A stretch of 64,000 nucleotides of DNA from Sphingomonadales bacterium 32-65-25 (GCA_002280855.1 NCEU01000007.1:1-64000); one strand, 5' to 3'; shown: positions 6,510 through 15,692, numbered from the stretch's first letter. A program made the numbers and translations. Notes: generated by a model not told the origin, from the sequence alone.

Positions 6510-7820
6510 ATGAGCGAAGCGGATACGACCCCGGCACTGGCGCGCACATTGAAGCGCCGGCATGTCACCATGATCACGCTGGGCGGCGTCATCGGCGCGG
6601 GCCTGTTCGTCGGCAGCAGCGCGGCCATCGCTTCGATCGGTCCGGCCGTGGTGATCAGCTATGCGCTGGCCGGGGCCATCGTGCTGATCGTGATGCGGGT
6701 GATCGCGGCGCTGGCCGTGGCGGTGCCGCATGCCGGCACCTTCACCGAATATGCCCGCGCCGGGCTGGGCCGCTGGGCCGGTTTCACCGCTGGTTGGCTC
6801 TATTGGTATTTCTGGGCGGTGGTGATCGGCATCGAGGCAATCGCCGGGGCCGGCATCGTCGCGCTCTGGGTTGATCTGCCGGTGTGGCTGATCGGCACCG
6901 TGCTCACCGTGCTGATGGCCGGTTCCAACCTGCTTTCGGCGCGCAGTTTCGGCGAGTTCGAATTCTGGTTCTCCACCATCAAGGTGGTGGCCATCGCGCT
7001 GTTCATCATCATCTGCAGCGTGTTCCTGTTCGGATCGCCGGCCTCCACTGGCATTGCCAATCTCACCAACGATGGTGGGCTGGCGCCGATGGGCTGGGGC
7101 GCGGTGATTGCCGGCGTCACCACGGTGATCTTTGCCCTGGTGGGTGCCGAGATCGTCACCGTGGCCGCCGCCGAAGCCGAGGATTCCGGCGATATGGTCG
7201 CCAAGATGGCCAGCACGCTGATCCTGCGCATCAGCGTCTTCTACATCGGCGCCATGGGCCTGATCGTCTGCATCGTGCCGTGGCGCAGCATCGTGGCTGG
7301 CCAATCACCCTTTGCCGCCGCGCTCGATGTGATCGGCGTGCCGGGCACGGCGCTGATGATGAACCTGCTGGTGCTGGTTGCCGTGCTGTCCTGCCTCAAC
7401 TCGTCCATCTATGTCGCCAGCCGGGCGCTGTTCACGCTGGCCGCCAATGGCGATGCGCCGCGCTGGAGCGTGGCGGTGGACAGCCGCGGGGTACCGGCTC
7501 GTTCCATCATTGCCTGCACGTTGGTGGGCCTCGCCTGCGTGTTCGCCTCCGTGCTGTCGCCATCGCTGGTGTTCGCCTTCCTGGTCAATGCGTCCGGCGC
7601 CACCATGGTGTTCGTCTACTCGCTGGTTGTTGTCGCGGCGATCCGGATGGGTATCGGTGGCGGCTTCCTGCGCTGGGGGCGGTTTGTGGCGGTTGCGGCC
7701 ATGCTGGGCGTGCTGGCGGCCATGGCGCTCACCCCCGATCTGGCACCGCAATTCTGGGCCAGCCTGGGCTTCCTCGGCCTCGTGCTGATTGCCGCGGCGG
7801 CCACGCGCAAGCGCCGCTGA
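6510..7820 (+). CDS. APC-superfamily amino-acid permease
   Basis: 436 residues, with about twelve hydrophobic spans running from residue ~20 to the C-terminus. The N-terminal signature RRHVTMITLGGVIGAGLFVGSS is the substrate-binding unwound helix of APC transporters, and the following blocks resemble the amino-acid/GABA permease branch (FTEYARAGLGRWAGFTAGWLYWYFW, ARSFGEFEFWFSTIKVVAI). It would import an amino acid or GABA by proton symport across the inner membrane. The start at 6510 is preceded by GGGGGCGGGA. It stands alone between the CBASS island and a divergent regulator cluster. Substrate is not determinable here. Confidence 0.88.
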   Translation: MSEADTTPALARTLKRRHVTMITLGGVIGAGLFVGSSAAIASIGPAVVISYALAGAIVLIVMRVIAALAVAVPHAGTFTEYARAGLGRWAGFTAGWLYWYFWAVVIGIEAIAGAGIVALWVDLPVWLIGTVLTVLMAGSNLLSARSFGEFEFWFSTIKVVAIALFIIICSVFLFGSPASTGIANLTNDGGLAPMGWGAVIAGVTTVIFALVGAEIVTVAAAEAEDSGDMVAKMASTLILRISVFYIGAMGLIVCIVPWRSIVAGQSPFAAALDVIGVPGTALMMNLLVLVAVLSCLNSSIYVASRALFTLAANGDAPRWSVAVDSRGVPARSIIACTLVGLACVFASVLSPSLVFAFLVNASGATMVFVYSLVVVAAIRMGIGGGFLRWGRFVAVAAMLGVLAAMALTPDLAPQFWASLGFLGLVLIAAAATRKRR

Positions 7821-8004
7821 TCCCGGCGGATTTTCAGCGCCAACCTGCTTGTTGGAAAAGCTTTCCGGCCTTCACGTTGCCAGGTTCCCGCCATTCAAAC
7901 CGGGTCGATCCTGCGAGACAGGATCAGGCGGCCAATGTCGGGGTGAAGGCGCAAAGGGTGCGGCAGCGGGAAACCGGTGCCGTCGTGGCTGCATTCGCCA
8001 TGGC

Positions 8005-8364
8005 TCAAGCGTAGGCGGATTCGCCAACGACTGAAGAATGTACAACGAACAACTTCTTCGACAACGCGATCATGTCGCAATAGGTGTCGATCTTCGTTGC
8101 GTCACGGTCTGTAAAATTCATGGCATTGACGGGAAGCGTGACGGCGTTCGGCAACCAATGCTGTAACGCCGATTTCACAAAGACCCACGCCTCGTCATCG
8201 AACATATCAAACAGCAGGATGCAATGGTCGTCCCGACGGCCGGCGGCAATCAGATCCTCGACGCGCGGCAAGGCAATTGTCTCATAACCGAGTTCAGAAA
8301 GCTTCTCATCAATTGCCCGCCTGAAATTTTCGCAGGCATGCAGGGTAACGACCTGCCATTTCAA
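8005..8364 (-). CDS. Hypothetical protein, possibly a degenerate receiver domain
   Basis: 119 residues. Alternating hydrophobic strands and helices (WQVVTLHAC, FRRAIDEKLSELGYETIAL, HCILLFDMFDD) resemble a CheY-like fold, with an Asp in the third strand. The usual acid pair at the end of strand 1 is missing and the conserved C-terminal Lys-Pro is not evident, so it may not be phosphorylated. Codon use fits a real gene. It lies downstream of, and on the same strand as, the AraC-type gene, separated by ~117 bp. Function unknown; the receiver idea is an inference from pattern only. Confidence 0.5.
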   Translation of the reverse strand: MKWQVVTLHACENFRRAIDEKLSELGYETIALPRVEDLIAAGRRDDHCILLFDMFDDEAWVFVKSALQHWLPNAVTLPVNAMNFTDRDATKIDTYCDMIALSKKLFVVHSSVVGESAYA

Positions 8365-8481
8365 GGTTTTTCTCCAAAACTATACTTCACGCTGGCAAGT
8401 CGTCAGCCAATGATATCTACGTTATCTATCTATCAAAAGTCGCAAAGAACGCAGACCAAAAAACGCACCCAGCTTTCAAAA

Positions 8482-9462
8482 TCACGCATTTCGGTAAATT
8501 CGCGCCGATGCGATGGTTTGGATCGGGGTTTCGCCGAAATGCCGTTTGTACAATGTTGTCAACGCACTGAGTGTTGAAAAGCCCATTTCATAAGCCAATT
8601 CGGTAACTGTTGCATCGGGAGGCAGGAGAAAGAGCCGTTCCCGCACCCTGATCATGCGTTCCCGTTGCTGCCATTGCATGGGTGAACAGCCAAACCGCCT
8701 CATGAAACTATATTGCAGTGACCGTGCCGAAAGTGCGCTCGCGTTTTCCATCTCGGTCAACGTCAAGGGGCGCACGTCGATGGTGGCGCGGATGTAATCA
8801 CACACGAAATCAACGCGGCCTCTTGGAACATGCTGTGTTTCTGCCGTTTCTTCGGCTTCGAGCAGGGTCGTCGCCAGCCATCGATAGATGAGATCATCGA
8901 CGCCCAGGCGGGCCGCGAGCGCGCTATCCTCGCCGCAGGCGTCTATGATCTTGCAGATGTGGGTGAAGGTCCGCCAGAGGGCGGGCTGAAAGCCGAGAGG
9001 GATTTTCGTGGGCCGGTCGTCAGGCACATGCACGATGCTCTCGGCGCCGCTCATGGCCCTCTGTCGTTTCAGGAGTTCGTCGATATCAAAGGCGGCCACG
9101 AAGGCGCTGCTGTTGGTTCGATCGCTGGTGCGCGGCAGGTTTGGCATGATCATCATGTTCTGGCCGGGGAGCAGATTGATCTCGTTTCTATCGCAAAGCG
9201 TTTTCGATTGGCCAGCAACGGAAACGAAGAAGTGCCAGCCCTGCGAATCCGTTACGCTCACCCGACACGGCGTCACGGAATTGGTTGCGATCTTGACGCT
9301 GCCGCAGACCAGATCCGCGTGGGCGAAGGCGGGGCTCCCGGGGCCGGGTAAATCGAACATCTGTACGCTGGGTATCGTTTTGGCCACGGCTTCGGCGGCG
9401 GCTGCCGCGGACGTGAAGCGGCGGGCTCTTGATTGGCCGAAGGAGAGGGGCAGGAGAGCCAT
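8482..9462 (-). CDS. AraC-family transcriptional regulator
   Basis: 326 residues. The N-terminal ~200 residues look like an AraC-type ligand or cupin-like sensor domain, including VSVTDSQGWHFFVSVAG and NEINLLPGQNMMIMP. The last ~100 residues carry the double helix-turn-helix: LTLTEMENASALSARSLQYS for the first and VTELAYEMGFSTLSALTTLYKRHFGETP for the second, the latter with the conserved GF-S--- F/YKR-FG-TP ending. A GAGG ribosome site sits directly before ATG 9462. An inverted repeat upstream (9509-9540) may be its own operator. The inducer and targets are unknown. Confidence 0.88.
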   Translation of the reverse strand: MALLPLSFGQSRARRFTSAAAAAEAVAKTIPSVQMFDLPGPGSPAFAHADLVCGSVKIATNSVTPCRVSVTDSQGWHFFVSVAGQSKTLCDRNEINLLPGQNMMIMPNLPRTSDRTNSSAFVAAFDIDELLKRQRAMSGAESIVHVPDDRPTKIPLGFQPALWRTFTHICKIIDACGEDSALAARLGVDDLIYRWLATTLLEAEETAETQHVPRGRVDFVCDYIRATIDVRPLTLTEMENASALSARSLQYSFMRRFGCSPMQWQQRERMIRVRERLFLLPPDATVTELAYEMGFSTLSALTTLYKRHFGETPIQTIASARIYRNA

Positions 9463-10125
9463 TTACCTCTTGTAACGTGTTAACTTGATATGCCGAAGCT
9501 AGGTGACCCTTGCAAAAATGTAACCAATCTATTTTGCAAGCGATCGCCGGCACTCTGCGCCCGGCCATCAAGGCGATATCGTGAGAGCGGGGAGACGCCA
9601 CGGCAGGACCCGTGGGCCGTTGCGCATCAAGTGGGATGGGGCGCAACCAACCCCAACCGTGGCGTCTCATCTGCTGGACATTCCGGGACATGCGCGCAGT
9701 GGACGCGCATGTCCGGCGGTTCACCCGCCTGGTCGCCAGCGGCACGAATGCGCCGCCGTTCAACCTGCAGGCCAACGCCATCCGGCAGATCTCCTCTCGG
9801 AGTGCCGAAAACGTAGCGGCACCCGCCAATCAGCGGCAAATCAAGTTGGCGCTGATTCCGGATGTAACCGGATAATCCTGCAAGTGTCCGTTTTTACAGA
9901 ATAATGTGCCTATGGGCCATCTGAGTGAAAATACTTATACGACCAAAATCGGATTTCTCGTCAGAAATGGATGAATATATATCCGGTATTGCATCTTTTT
10001 GCAGTTTGGGCCGATAACGGCCGCCGTTACACCTGCAAACAACGGAAAAGATATTCGTAATCTGATCGCTTATTTTCGGATTATTAAAAATGAATACCGT
10101 AAACGACGGTTGCAAAGAGTTGAAA
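9463..10125. other. Long intergenic stretch, no credible gene
   Basis: About 660 bases between divergent regulators. Open frames here overlap each other on both strands and are rich in Arg, Pro and Ser without any recognisable pattern, so I treat them as non-coding. It must contain the promoters of the AraC gene (left) and of the response regulator (right). The right ~230 bases turn AT-rich. Apart from the inverted repeat at 9509-9540 I see no structure. Confidence 0.5.
9509..9540. promoter_or_regulatory. 9-bp perfect inverted repeat upstream of the AraC-type gene
   Basis: CTTGCAAAA (9509-9517) is mirrored by TTTTGCAAG (9532-9540) with 14 bases between. It lies 47-78 bp upstream of the AraC start, where a regulator-binding dyad or a promoter would be expected. 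No T-run follows, so it does not look like a terminator. The function is a guess. Confidence 0.4.
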
Positions 10126-10980
10126 ATGGGTCAAGCACACAAGATCCTGATCGCCGATAGCGATTTCGCATTTGCGAAGGCGTGCCTGAATCACGTCGAA
10201 AATCTTGGATATGTGGGTGTGATCGCCCACAGCCACGCGCAGGCCGTTGATGAACTGGCCGATCCGGCCATTTCGACGGTGATTGTTGACTGCGGCCTGA
10301 ACGGCGGCGCCGCGATGACCTTGATGAAGATGGCGGCGTTGCGCCATTCATCCCGAGGTGATCGGTGGCCGCGCTTCATCCTGACAACAGCCGATCCGAC
10401 GGTGGAACTGGCAATCGAGGCGCTGCGGGCGTCGGCGGTGGACCTGCTGATCAAGCCGTTTGCGATGGCGGCACTCGATGCCCCGCTCTCGTTGATCCGG
10501 GACATGCGGGCGAAGGCCATGCGCACGGAATCCGTGGACGACAAGCTTTCAACCTTGACCGGGGAAATCCGCCTGCTCGGCAGCCTGCTGCAGAATCAGG
10601 CTGGTCATACGGCGGATGCGGTAGAAGCCCCCACGGCCGCGCGGACCAATCCAGATGCAGCCCTGCTCCGGAAGCTGATCCGTGCAGAATCCACCAGGGC
10701 GATGGCGATTGGCGGGAAGGCGTTGGGCGACCCGGCCTGGAACATCCTGCTCGATCTGATTCTGGCTTCGTTGGAAGATCGCAAAGTTGCCGTTTCGAGC
10801 GCCTGCATTGTCGCTGGGGTGGCGACCACCACTGCGCTGCGCTTGATCACGCGCATGGTGGACGATGGCGTGTTGATGCGTATCCCGGATGAAGATGATG
10901 GCCGGCGCCATTTCCTGGCCATCGAGCCAACCGTCGAACGGGCGCTCAAGAGCTATATTGCCGATCTGGCAGACCTGTAA
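10126..10980 (+). CDS. Response regulator with receiver domain and C-terminal winged helix
   Basis: 284 residues from ATG 10126, chosen because AAAGAG lies about nine bases upstream; ATG 10090 would add twelve residues but has no ribosome site. The receiver domain (about 5-130) has the acid residues D11/D13 in LIADSDF, the phospho-acceptor D55 in VIVDCGLN, and the Lys in LLIKPF (K110). A helical linker leads to a MarR-like winged helix (about 185-280: KVAVSSACIVAGVATTTALRLITRMVDDGVL, then a DGRRHFLAI wing). No cognate kinase is nearby. A protein-DNA or protein-protein output is expected, but its targets are unknown. Confidence 0.8.
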   Translation: MGQAHKILIADSDFAFAKACLNHVENLGYVGVIAHSHAQAVDELADPAISTVIVDCGLNGGAAMTLMKMAALRHSSRGDRWPRFILTTADPTVELAIEALRASAVDLLIKPFAMAALDAPLSLIRDMRAKAMRTESVDDKLSTLTGEIRLLGSLLQNQAGHTADAVEAPTAARTNPDAALLRKLIRAESTRAMAIGGKALGDPAWNILLDLILASLEDRKVAVSSACIVAGVATTTALRLITRMVDDGVLMRIPDEDDGRRHFLAIEPTVERALKSYIADLADL

Positions 10981-11488
10981 ACGCAAGCGGGCCATTGTGC
11001 CGCCCGCCCGCGTGCGAAAAGCCCTGTCACGGCATCGCTGAAGCGGTCTTTACGCAAGCCCGTGCCCACATGCGGCTGCCGGCAGCGTATAAACCCATGT
11101 CCATCCTTGCTGATTGTTGCCGATCCTGTGGCAAAACAGGCCGGCATTTTGCGGCTTTCCGTGTCTCTCGCTGTTTGTGCGTGGTTACAGATCATGTTGA
11201 GAGGGCGACTCATTCTCGAACGTTTCGATGACCGGACCGTCTCCAAACTGCGTGATTTACCTGGTCGCATCGAAATCGCGCGCTATCGCCAAGACGATCA
11301 CATCCAGAAGCGAACTCTGTTCAAACCGAATGACTGGGTGGTTCACCCAGAAGCCCATGAACTTCTGAAATTCTTAATGGATATCAGTATAAATCCCATA
11401 TTGTTCATAAGTTTCTTGGTTCACCAAGGGCCACCCGGCCGCTTAAACGGATCCTCGAAAAATAGATGATGCGCAGCCGTCAGCCGAC
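10981..11488. other. Intergenic stretch between regulator and pseudogene
   Basis: About 500 bases without a convincing gene. A short GC-rich dyad (GCGGGC and GCCCGC near 10985-11010) just after the regulator stop could help end transcription but has no T-run. One plus-strand frame stays open (11062-11469) but gives a low-complexity translation with no family resemblance. The 3' half is AT-rich and probably held the promoter of the decayed gene that follows. Confidence 0.45.
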
Positions 11489-11778
11489 ATGTTCATCATG
11501 CAGTCGCTTGATATTGAACGACACTTCATGGGCCAGCTTCGGGCTGGACGCATTTCGACTTGAAACCAAATTGCTGTTGATCATCAATAAAAGCGGTTCG
11601 CTCAGCATCAGGCAGGCGATGAGCGTAAGCGATCTGTCCAATCGCGGATCTTATCGTTTGCTTAATGGGTTGAGCGGTCAGGCTCCTCATCACGGTCACC
11701 GCGGACGCTGTCGACAAGCGGGTGAGGAAGACAGGGCACGCGGACAAGGCCAATATTGCCGAGTTCATTCTGGGCTGA
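11489..11778 (+). pseudogene. Frameshifted winged-helix (MarR-like) regulator
   Basis: Three consecutive frames join into one small helix-turn-helix protein. It starts at ATG 11489 (FIMQSLDIERHFMGQLRAGR), and after about 11550 the next frame continues FRLETKLLLIINKSG and DLSNRGSYRLLNGLSGQ. After about 11690 a third frame gives LLITVTADAVDKRVRKTG and ends in EFILG with a TGA at 11776-11778. The order helix, HTH, basic wing matches short winged-helix regulators and resembles the C-terminal part of the response regulator at 10126-10980. Two frameshifts imply a dead gene, unless they are sequencing errors. Confidence 0.6.
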
Positions 11779-12151
11779 GCGGCCGAGGAAGGTCGGCCCG
11801 CAAAACCTGGCTGGCCGGCAGGCTGCGCGCTGCAGACATCCTGGCTGCGAGATCAAGAGCTTAGCGCGCGATCAGCGAAGCGCCCTTCCACCGGCCGACA
11901 GGGCTCAATCGGCCGTCACGGCCACGCCGATCTGTTCGATAATGGCGTCTGCGGCGGATGCGGCGCCCGTCAGGCGCGCCAAATCCAACGGTAGCGGTGA
12001 AGTTCTGCGCCTGGCCGACAGGGAGGCGGCAGAGACGGAGAGCGCCGCGCTCACGCTGCCTGATCAAACAAATTCGTTCGCTTGTGGATGTGAAGCGTTT
12101 TGCCGGCCCAGCGAAAAAACTGCGATAACTACGCACACAGAGGTTAATTCG
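11779..12151. other. Intergenic stretch, possibly containing gene debris
   Basis: About 370 bases. No frame has a ribosome site and family pattern. A stretch of the minus strand around 11900-12060 has a protein-like Ala/Leu-rich translation without a start, which could be the remains of a gene, but I cannot name it. The last ~40 bases hold the ribosome site of the next gene. Confidence 0.35.
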
Positions 12152-12463
12152 ATGCGCAAACAACGGGAACGACAAGCCAATAGGGTGTTCGCCATGGCCG
12201 CGGTAGCGATCCTGGCGGTCCTGCTGTTGTCGGATATGTCCTTATGGGTAATTCTTGTGCCGGTTTGGTTGGTGTCTTTGCTCGTCACCCAGATTGCGTT
12301 GCAACATTATGCGACAAATGAAAAAACCATTGGCTACGATCGAGATAAACTTGGGGTTTTGTTCATATCAAGATTGCTCAGGGCAAGAAGCATTGATGAT
12401 GAAATGAAAAATAATCGTGAGCATTCTCAACCATCATCGGAAAAAGCCGAGCTTGTTGAATAA
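12152..12463 (+). CDS. Small two-span membrane protein, unknown function
   Basis: 103 residues from ATG 12152 with AGAGG about seven bases upstream. A basic N-terminus (MRKQRERQANR) is followed by two adjacent hydrophobic spans (about 13-30 and 34-50), separated by a very short turn. A polar, acidic tail with IGYDRDKLGVLFISRLLRARS follows. By the positive-inside rule both ends should lie in the cytoplasm. The open frame extends upstream to 11756 but that part has no coding character. I recognise no family. It stands alone among regulators. Confidence 0.6.
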   Translation: MRKQRERQANRVFAMAAVAILAVLLLSDMSLWVILVPVWLVSLLVTQIALQHYATNEKTIGYDRDKLGVLFISRLLRARSIDDEMKNNREHSQPSSEKAELVE

Positions 12464-12944
12464 GCATAAAAAATAAATCTAATGAATCAATAATGTTAAT
12501 TGGAAAATAAGTTACAATACCTTTCTATAAACAGCTTTGGTGCGTATAGATGATAGAATTTTCGGGGAAATAAATCATTTTTTTCTTTCGGATCGTAATC
12601 GGTATCTGCTTTTTATCTGCGTATCTTTCAATTCAGGATGACAATTCTGCATCCGAGTGAAGCAGGATAGGATTATTGGAGCGTATAAAGCCGCCTCTCG
12701 CCTGATTGGCTTGTTGAATTGCGCCGGCGCACACAAGCGTAAATGTTCCGGTATCGGAAGTAACGTTGCTTGTCGCAAGGTCAATCATCGTGAACGGGGT
12801 TGTTGGCAATTTGGTGAACTTAACATCGTTTTTTTCGGGTCATGGCGGGCCGTCCAAATTGGGTGCCGCCAGACAGGCATTGATCAGTCGCGTTCAACAT
12901 CAGCAGCAGCCTGCCGCACCGCGCCAGGCCACAAGGATAACGAT
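12464..12944. other. AT-rich intergenic stretch upstream of the winged-helix gene
   Basis: About 480 bases, markedly AT-rich in the first 150. The plus-strand frame ahead of 12945 stays open from 12657 but its translation is Cys/Arg-rich and unlike any domain, so I place the next gene start at 12945. The stretch probably holds that gene's promoter. No hairpin with a T-run and no repeat family was recognised. Confidence 0.45.
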
Positions 12945-13616
12945 ATGACCGAGCAGGTAGATAACATGTTGGATGGCGTGCGGACTGCCATCCCCGAACG
13001 CCGGGCCATCGAAATGATTGATTTCGCCGATCCGGCTGGCGCGCTGCAATCGATGATCCTGCAAGCTGAAACGTTGCTCCGGACCTGCCGCGCTCTTGTG
13101 GCGCAGGGGCGCGAAACGCCAGCAAACGGCGAGCTCTTGTGGCCTACTCAGGGGATGAGGGACGCGCAGGAACAGCAAGACGAGGCCGGCACGGATTGGC
13201 GTGCGCGCTCGCCATCGGGCAAATCCGACAAGAGCGACAAGCGGACATGGCGTCGTTACGACCACATGGATTTCGACGTCGATCTCTTGCAGGTTTTCAA
13301 ATCACGGTTGCCGGATCTCAGCATGGCACCGCTGGTGGTCCTGACCACGCTGCTCGCCAATCACGGCCGGATCGTTTCAAACGATGATTTCCGGAAGGCG
13401 CTGGGAACCGAGTCACCGCAGATCGTCAAAGTCTACGTCTGCCGCTTGCGCAACCTGTTCAAGGCTCACGGCGTGGATGTCGAGATATCGGTGCTCAAGG
13501 GTGGCTATGGCGTTCCTCGCGATTGCGCCACGACTGTTTTGGCCGGTCTTGGGTTTGACGAAGCGCAAGTCGGGGCCATTCTGAACTCTGCCGTCATCAC
13601 TCGTTCCAGCCGATGA
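12945..13616 (+). CDS. Orphan OmpR/PhoB-type winged-helix DNA-binding protein without receiver domain
   Basis: 223 residues from ATG 12945, with AAGGA eight bases upstream. The N-terminal 110 residues are mostly helical and carry no receiver motifs. From about residue 120 the Trans_reg_C winged helix is visible: DVDLLQVFKSRLPDLSMAPLVVLTTLLANHGRIVSNDDFRKAL, then the recognition helix in VKVYVCRLRNLF, then the wing ISVLKGGYGVPRD. About 30 further residues follow. It probably acts as a transcription factor whose activity is controlled by something other than phosphorylation. No partner is encoded beside it. Confidence 0.75.
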   Translation: MTEQVDNMLDGVRTAIPERRAIEMIDFADPAGALQSMILQAETLLRTCRALVAQGRETPANGELLWPTQGMRDAQEQQDEAGTDWRARSPSGKSDKSDKRTWRRYDHMDFDVDLLQVFKSRLPDLSMAPLVVLTTLLANHGRIVSNDDFRKALGTESPQIVKVYVCRLRNLFKAHGVDVEISVLKGGYGVPRDCATTVLAGLGFDEAQVGAILNSAVITRSSR

Positions 13617-13649
13617 AGGTTGCGGCGGCTGAGATGGCAGGGGAGATGG

Positions 13650-14144
13650 TCAGCCGGGATGTCCGGCTGGCCACAATATAGCCAGCACTTCCCAGTTCTT
13701 CTCACCGCCGGGCAACCGAACACTGCGCACATCACCCAGGCGTGCACCCCGCAGCGCGCGCACGATGGGGGCGCTCCAGCCAATCAGGCCAAGGCCTGCA
13801 TCCTGCTCGTCATCGCCCACCAGCGTGAGCGTGCGGCGATTGTCGTCATCATCGGCGATCTCCACCGTGCAGCCGAACAGCACGCGATCCCGCTCCGTCT
13901 GGCGGGCGGGATCGACCACGCGGGCGGCCGCCATGCGCTTGGCGAGATGGCCCAGTTCGCGGTCGATCTCGCGCAGCTTTTTGCGGCCATAGATATAATC
14001 GCCGTTCTCGCTGCGATCGCCATTGCCAGCGGCCCAGCGCACCACCTCCACGGTGGCGGGCCGATCCGTGTGCAGCAATTGCTCGTAACGGGCGCGCAGA
14101 GCCGCCATGCCGGCGGGCGTGATCGGATTGCCCTCTGTGGTCAC
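13650..14144 (-). CDS. greB: Transcript cleavage factor GreB
   Basis: 164 residues. The N-terminal coiled coil (about 1-78) begins with ITPAGMAALRARYEQLL and carries the acidic tip and the SENGDYIYGRKKLREIDREL block that marks GreB rather than GreA. The C-terminal FKBP-like domain follows (FGCTVEIADDDDNRRTLTLVGDDE, then the PIVRALRGARLGD block). It rescues backtracked RNA polymerase by stimulating cleavage of the transcript 3' end. The start is GTG (14142-14144), overlapping the stop of the photolyase gene upstream by four bases, so the two are translationally coupled. Confidence 0.9.
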   Translation of the reverse strand: MTTEGNPITPAGMAALRARYEQLLHTDRPATVEVVRWAAGNGDRSENGDYIYGRKKLREIDRELGHLAKRMAAARVVDPARQTERDRVLFGCTVEIADDDDNRRTLTLVGDDEQDAGLGLIGWSAPIVRALRGARLGDVRSVRLPGGEKNWEVLAILWPAGHPG

Positions 14145-15634
14145 AGATCAAGTTGGCCCTGGTTGTTCACGGCTGCAGTTTTGCGGCGGCGGGTGGTGTC
14201 TGGCAAGCCGGCCCTGCGGCTGCCGTGTTTGGCCACGATGGCGCGGGCCGGGCCCCCGTGCGCAGGATCGCGGCGGATGGCGGTGATGGCAGCCTTGGCG
14301 TCACGCGCGGCCTGTTCATGATCAACCAGCGGCGCCGGGTAGGCGGGCGGCATTTCGGCCAGCCATGGCTCATGCACGAACGACGTCGGCAAGTGCGCCA
14401 GTTCCGGCACCCAGCGCCGGATGAACACGCCATCCGGGTCCTGATCAAATCCCTGTTTCACCGGGTTGTAGATGCGCGGGATATTGGTGCCGGTGGTGCC
14501 TGATTGCATCTGCACCTGGGGCCAGTGGATGCCCGGCTCATAATCGGTGAACAGCCGTGCCAGCGCCGCGCCGCTGTGCCGCCAATCCAGCCGCAGGTGA
14601 TAGCTCGCCACCGCCATCACCATCGCCCGCATCCGGAAATTCAGCCAGCCGGTGGCAGCAAGGCTGCGCATGCAGGCATCGACGAACGGCCAGCCGGTGC
14701 GCCCCTCCGCCCACGCCGCCAGCCGCGCGGCATCATGGGCGGGCAGGGCGGCATAGGCCGGGTGCAGGCAGTGCTGTTCCAGCCACGGCGCGTCTTCCAG
14801 TTTCTGGATGAAGTGGCAATGCCAGTGCAGCCGGCTGATGAAACTGTCGATGGAACCCGTGAAGCGCGTGTCGCCCGTGTCTTTCCAGCGGAGCCGTGCG
14901 GCGGCGGCGGCGTGCAGCACTTCGCGCATCGAAAGCGCGCCCAGCGCCAGATGGGGTGACAGGCGGGAACAATGTTCAGCCCCGCTGTCGGGCGCAGACA
15001 TGGCCGCCCGATACGGCCGGCCGCGTTCGCTCAGAAAGCTCCTCAGCAAGGCCAGTCCTGCGCGCCGCCCGCCGCGCTGGCGGCCAGGGCAGGGGTCTGG
15101 CGCCAGGCCAAGCGCTGCCGCTTCCGGCAAGGTTTCGCTGGCGACATCGGCCATAGGGATCGCCTGCGGTGCCGGCAGTCGGGGTTCACGCATCATGGAC
15201 TCCCACCGCGCCGCCCAACCGTTACGGTTGTTCAGCGCCCGCCACACGCCGTGCTGCTGCGCTTCATGCATGGGCACGCCGGCACCCCGTGCCCAGCGCC
15301 GCACCGCCTTGTCGCGGGCAAAGCTCCACAGATTGCCGGTTTCCTGGTGGGCGTGGATGCCGGTGATACCGTACGCTGCATGGAGATCGTGCAAGATCTG
15401 CACGGCATCGCCCATCCGCACCACCAGTCGGCCACCGCGGGCGGCCAGGCTGCGGTCCAGATCGGTCAGGCTTTCAGCCAGAAACGCGAACTGCCGCCCG
15501 CTGGCATCGGGCTGCGCCCACAATTCCGGTTCGACGATATACAGCGGCAGCACCGGCCGCCCACTGGCGCACGCCGCGGCCAGTGGCGCATGATCATGCA
15601 CGCGCAGGTCACGCTTGAACCAGACAATCTCCAT
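14141..15634 (-). CDS. FAD-binding photolyase/cryptochrome family protein
   Basis: 497 residues from ATG 15634 (MEIVWFKRDLRVHDHAPL); a GTG 36 bases upstream is possible. The N-terminal antenna-binding Rossmann domain (about 1-130) is followed by a helical FAD domain. The latter includes RLSPHLALGALSMREVLH, FISRLHWHCHFIQKLE, GWPFVDACMRSLAATGWLNFRMR and the closing RRWVPELAHLPTSF. It would use blue light and reduced FAD to split UV-induced pyrimidine dimers. It differs clearly from the second photolyase at 54086-55468; the RALNNRNGWAARWESMM segment marks a distinct subclass that I cannot name firmly. It is coupled to greB by a GTGA overlap. Confidence 0.85.
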   Translation of the reverse strand: MEIVWFKRDLRVHDHAPLAAACASGRPVLPLYIVEPELWAQPDASGRQFAFLAESLTDLDRSLAARGGRLVVRMGDAVQILHDLHAAYGITGIHAHQETGNLWSFARDKAVRRWARGAGVPMHEAQQHGVWRALNNRNGWAARWESMMREPRLPAPQAIPMADVASETLPEAAALGLAPDPCPGRQRGGRRAGLALLRSFLSERGRPYRAAMSAPDSGAEHCSRLSPHLALGALSMREVLHAAAAARLRWKDTGDTRFTGSIDSFISRLHWHCHFIQKLEDAPWLEQHCLHPAYAALPAHDAARLAAWAEGRTGWPFVDACMRSLAATGWLNFRMRAMVMAVASYHLRLDWRHSGAALARLFTDYEPGIHWPQVQMQSGTTGTNIPRIYNPVKQGFDQDPDGVFIRRWVPELAHLPTSFVHEPWLAEMPPAYPAPLVDHEQAARDAKAAITAIRRDPAHGGPARAIVAKHGSRRAGLPDTTRRRKTAAVNNQGQLDL

Positions 15635-15692
15635 GCGCGCCGGTGTAGCCGTTTTGTTCTGCGCTGCCACCGTGCCGCATGTCGCAGGCCGC

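Noticed and set aside
6441..7304. Minus-strand open frame rich in His and Asp opposite the permease
   Set aside because: It is the antisense of the membrane-protein codons; composition is an artefact and there is no start signal.
9490..9904. Overlapping short open frames upstream of the response regulator
   Set aside because: Arg/Pro/Ser-rich translations in several frames at once, no ribosome site and no family resemblance.
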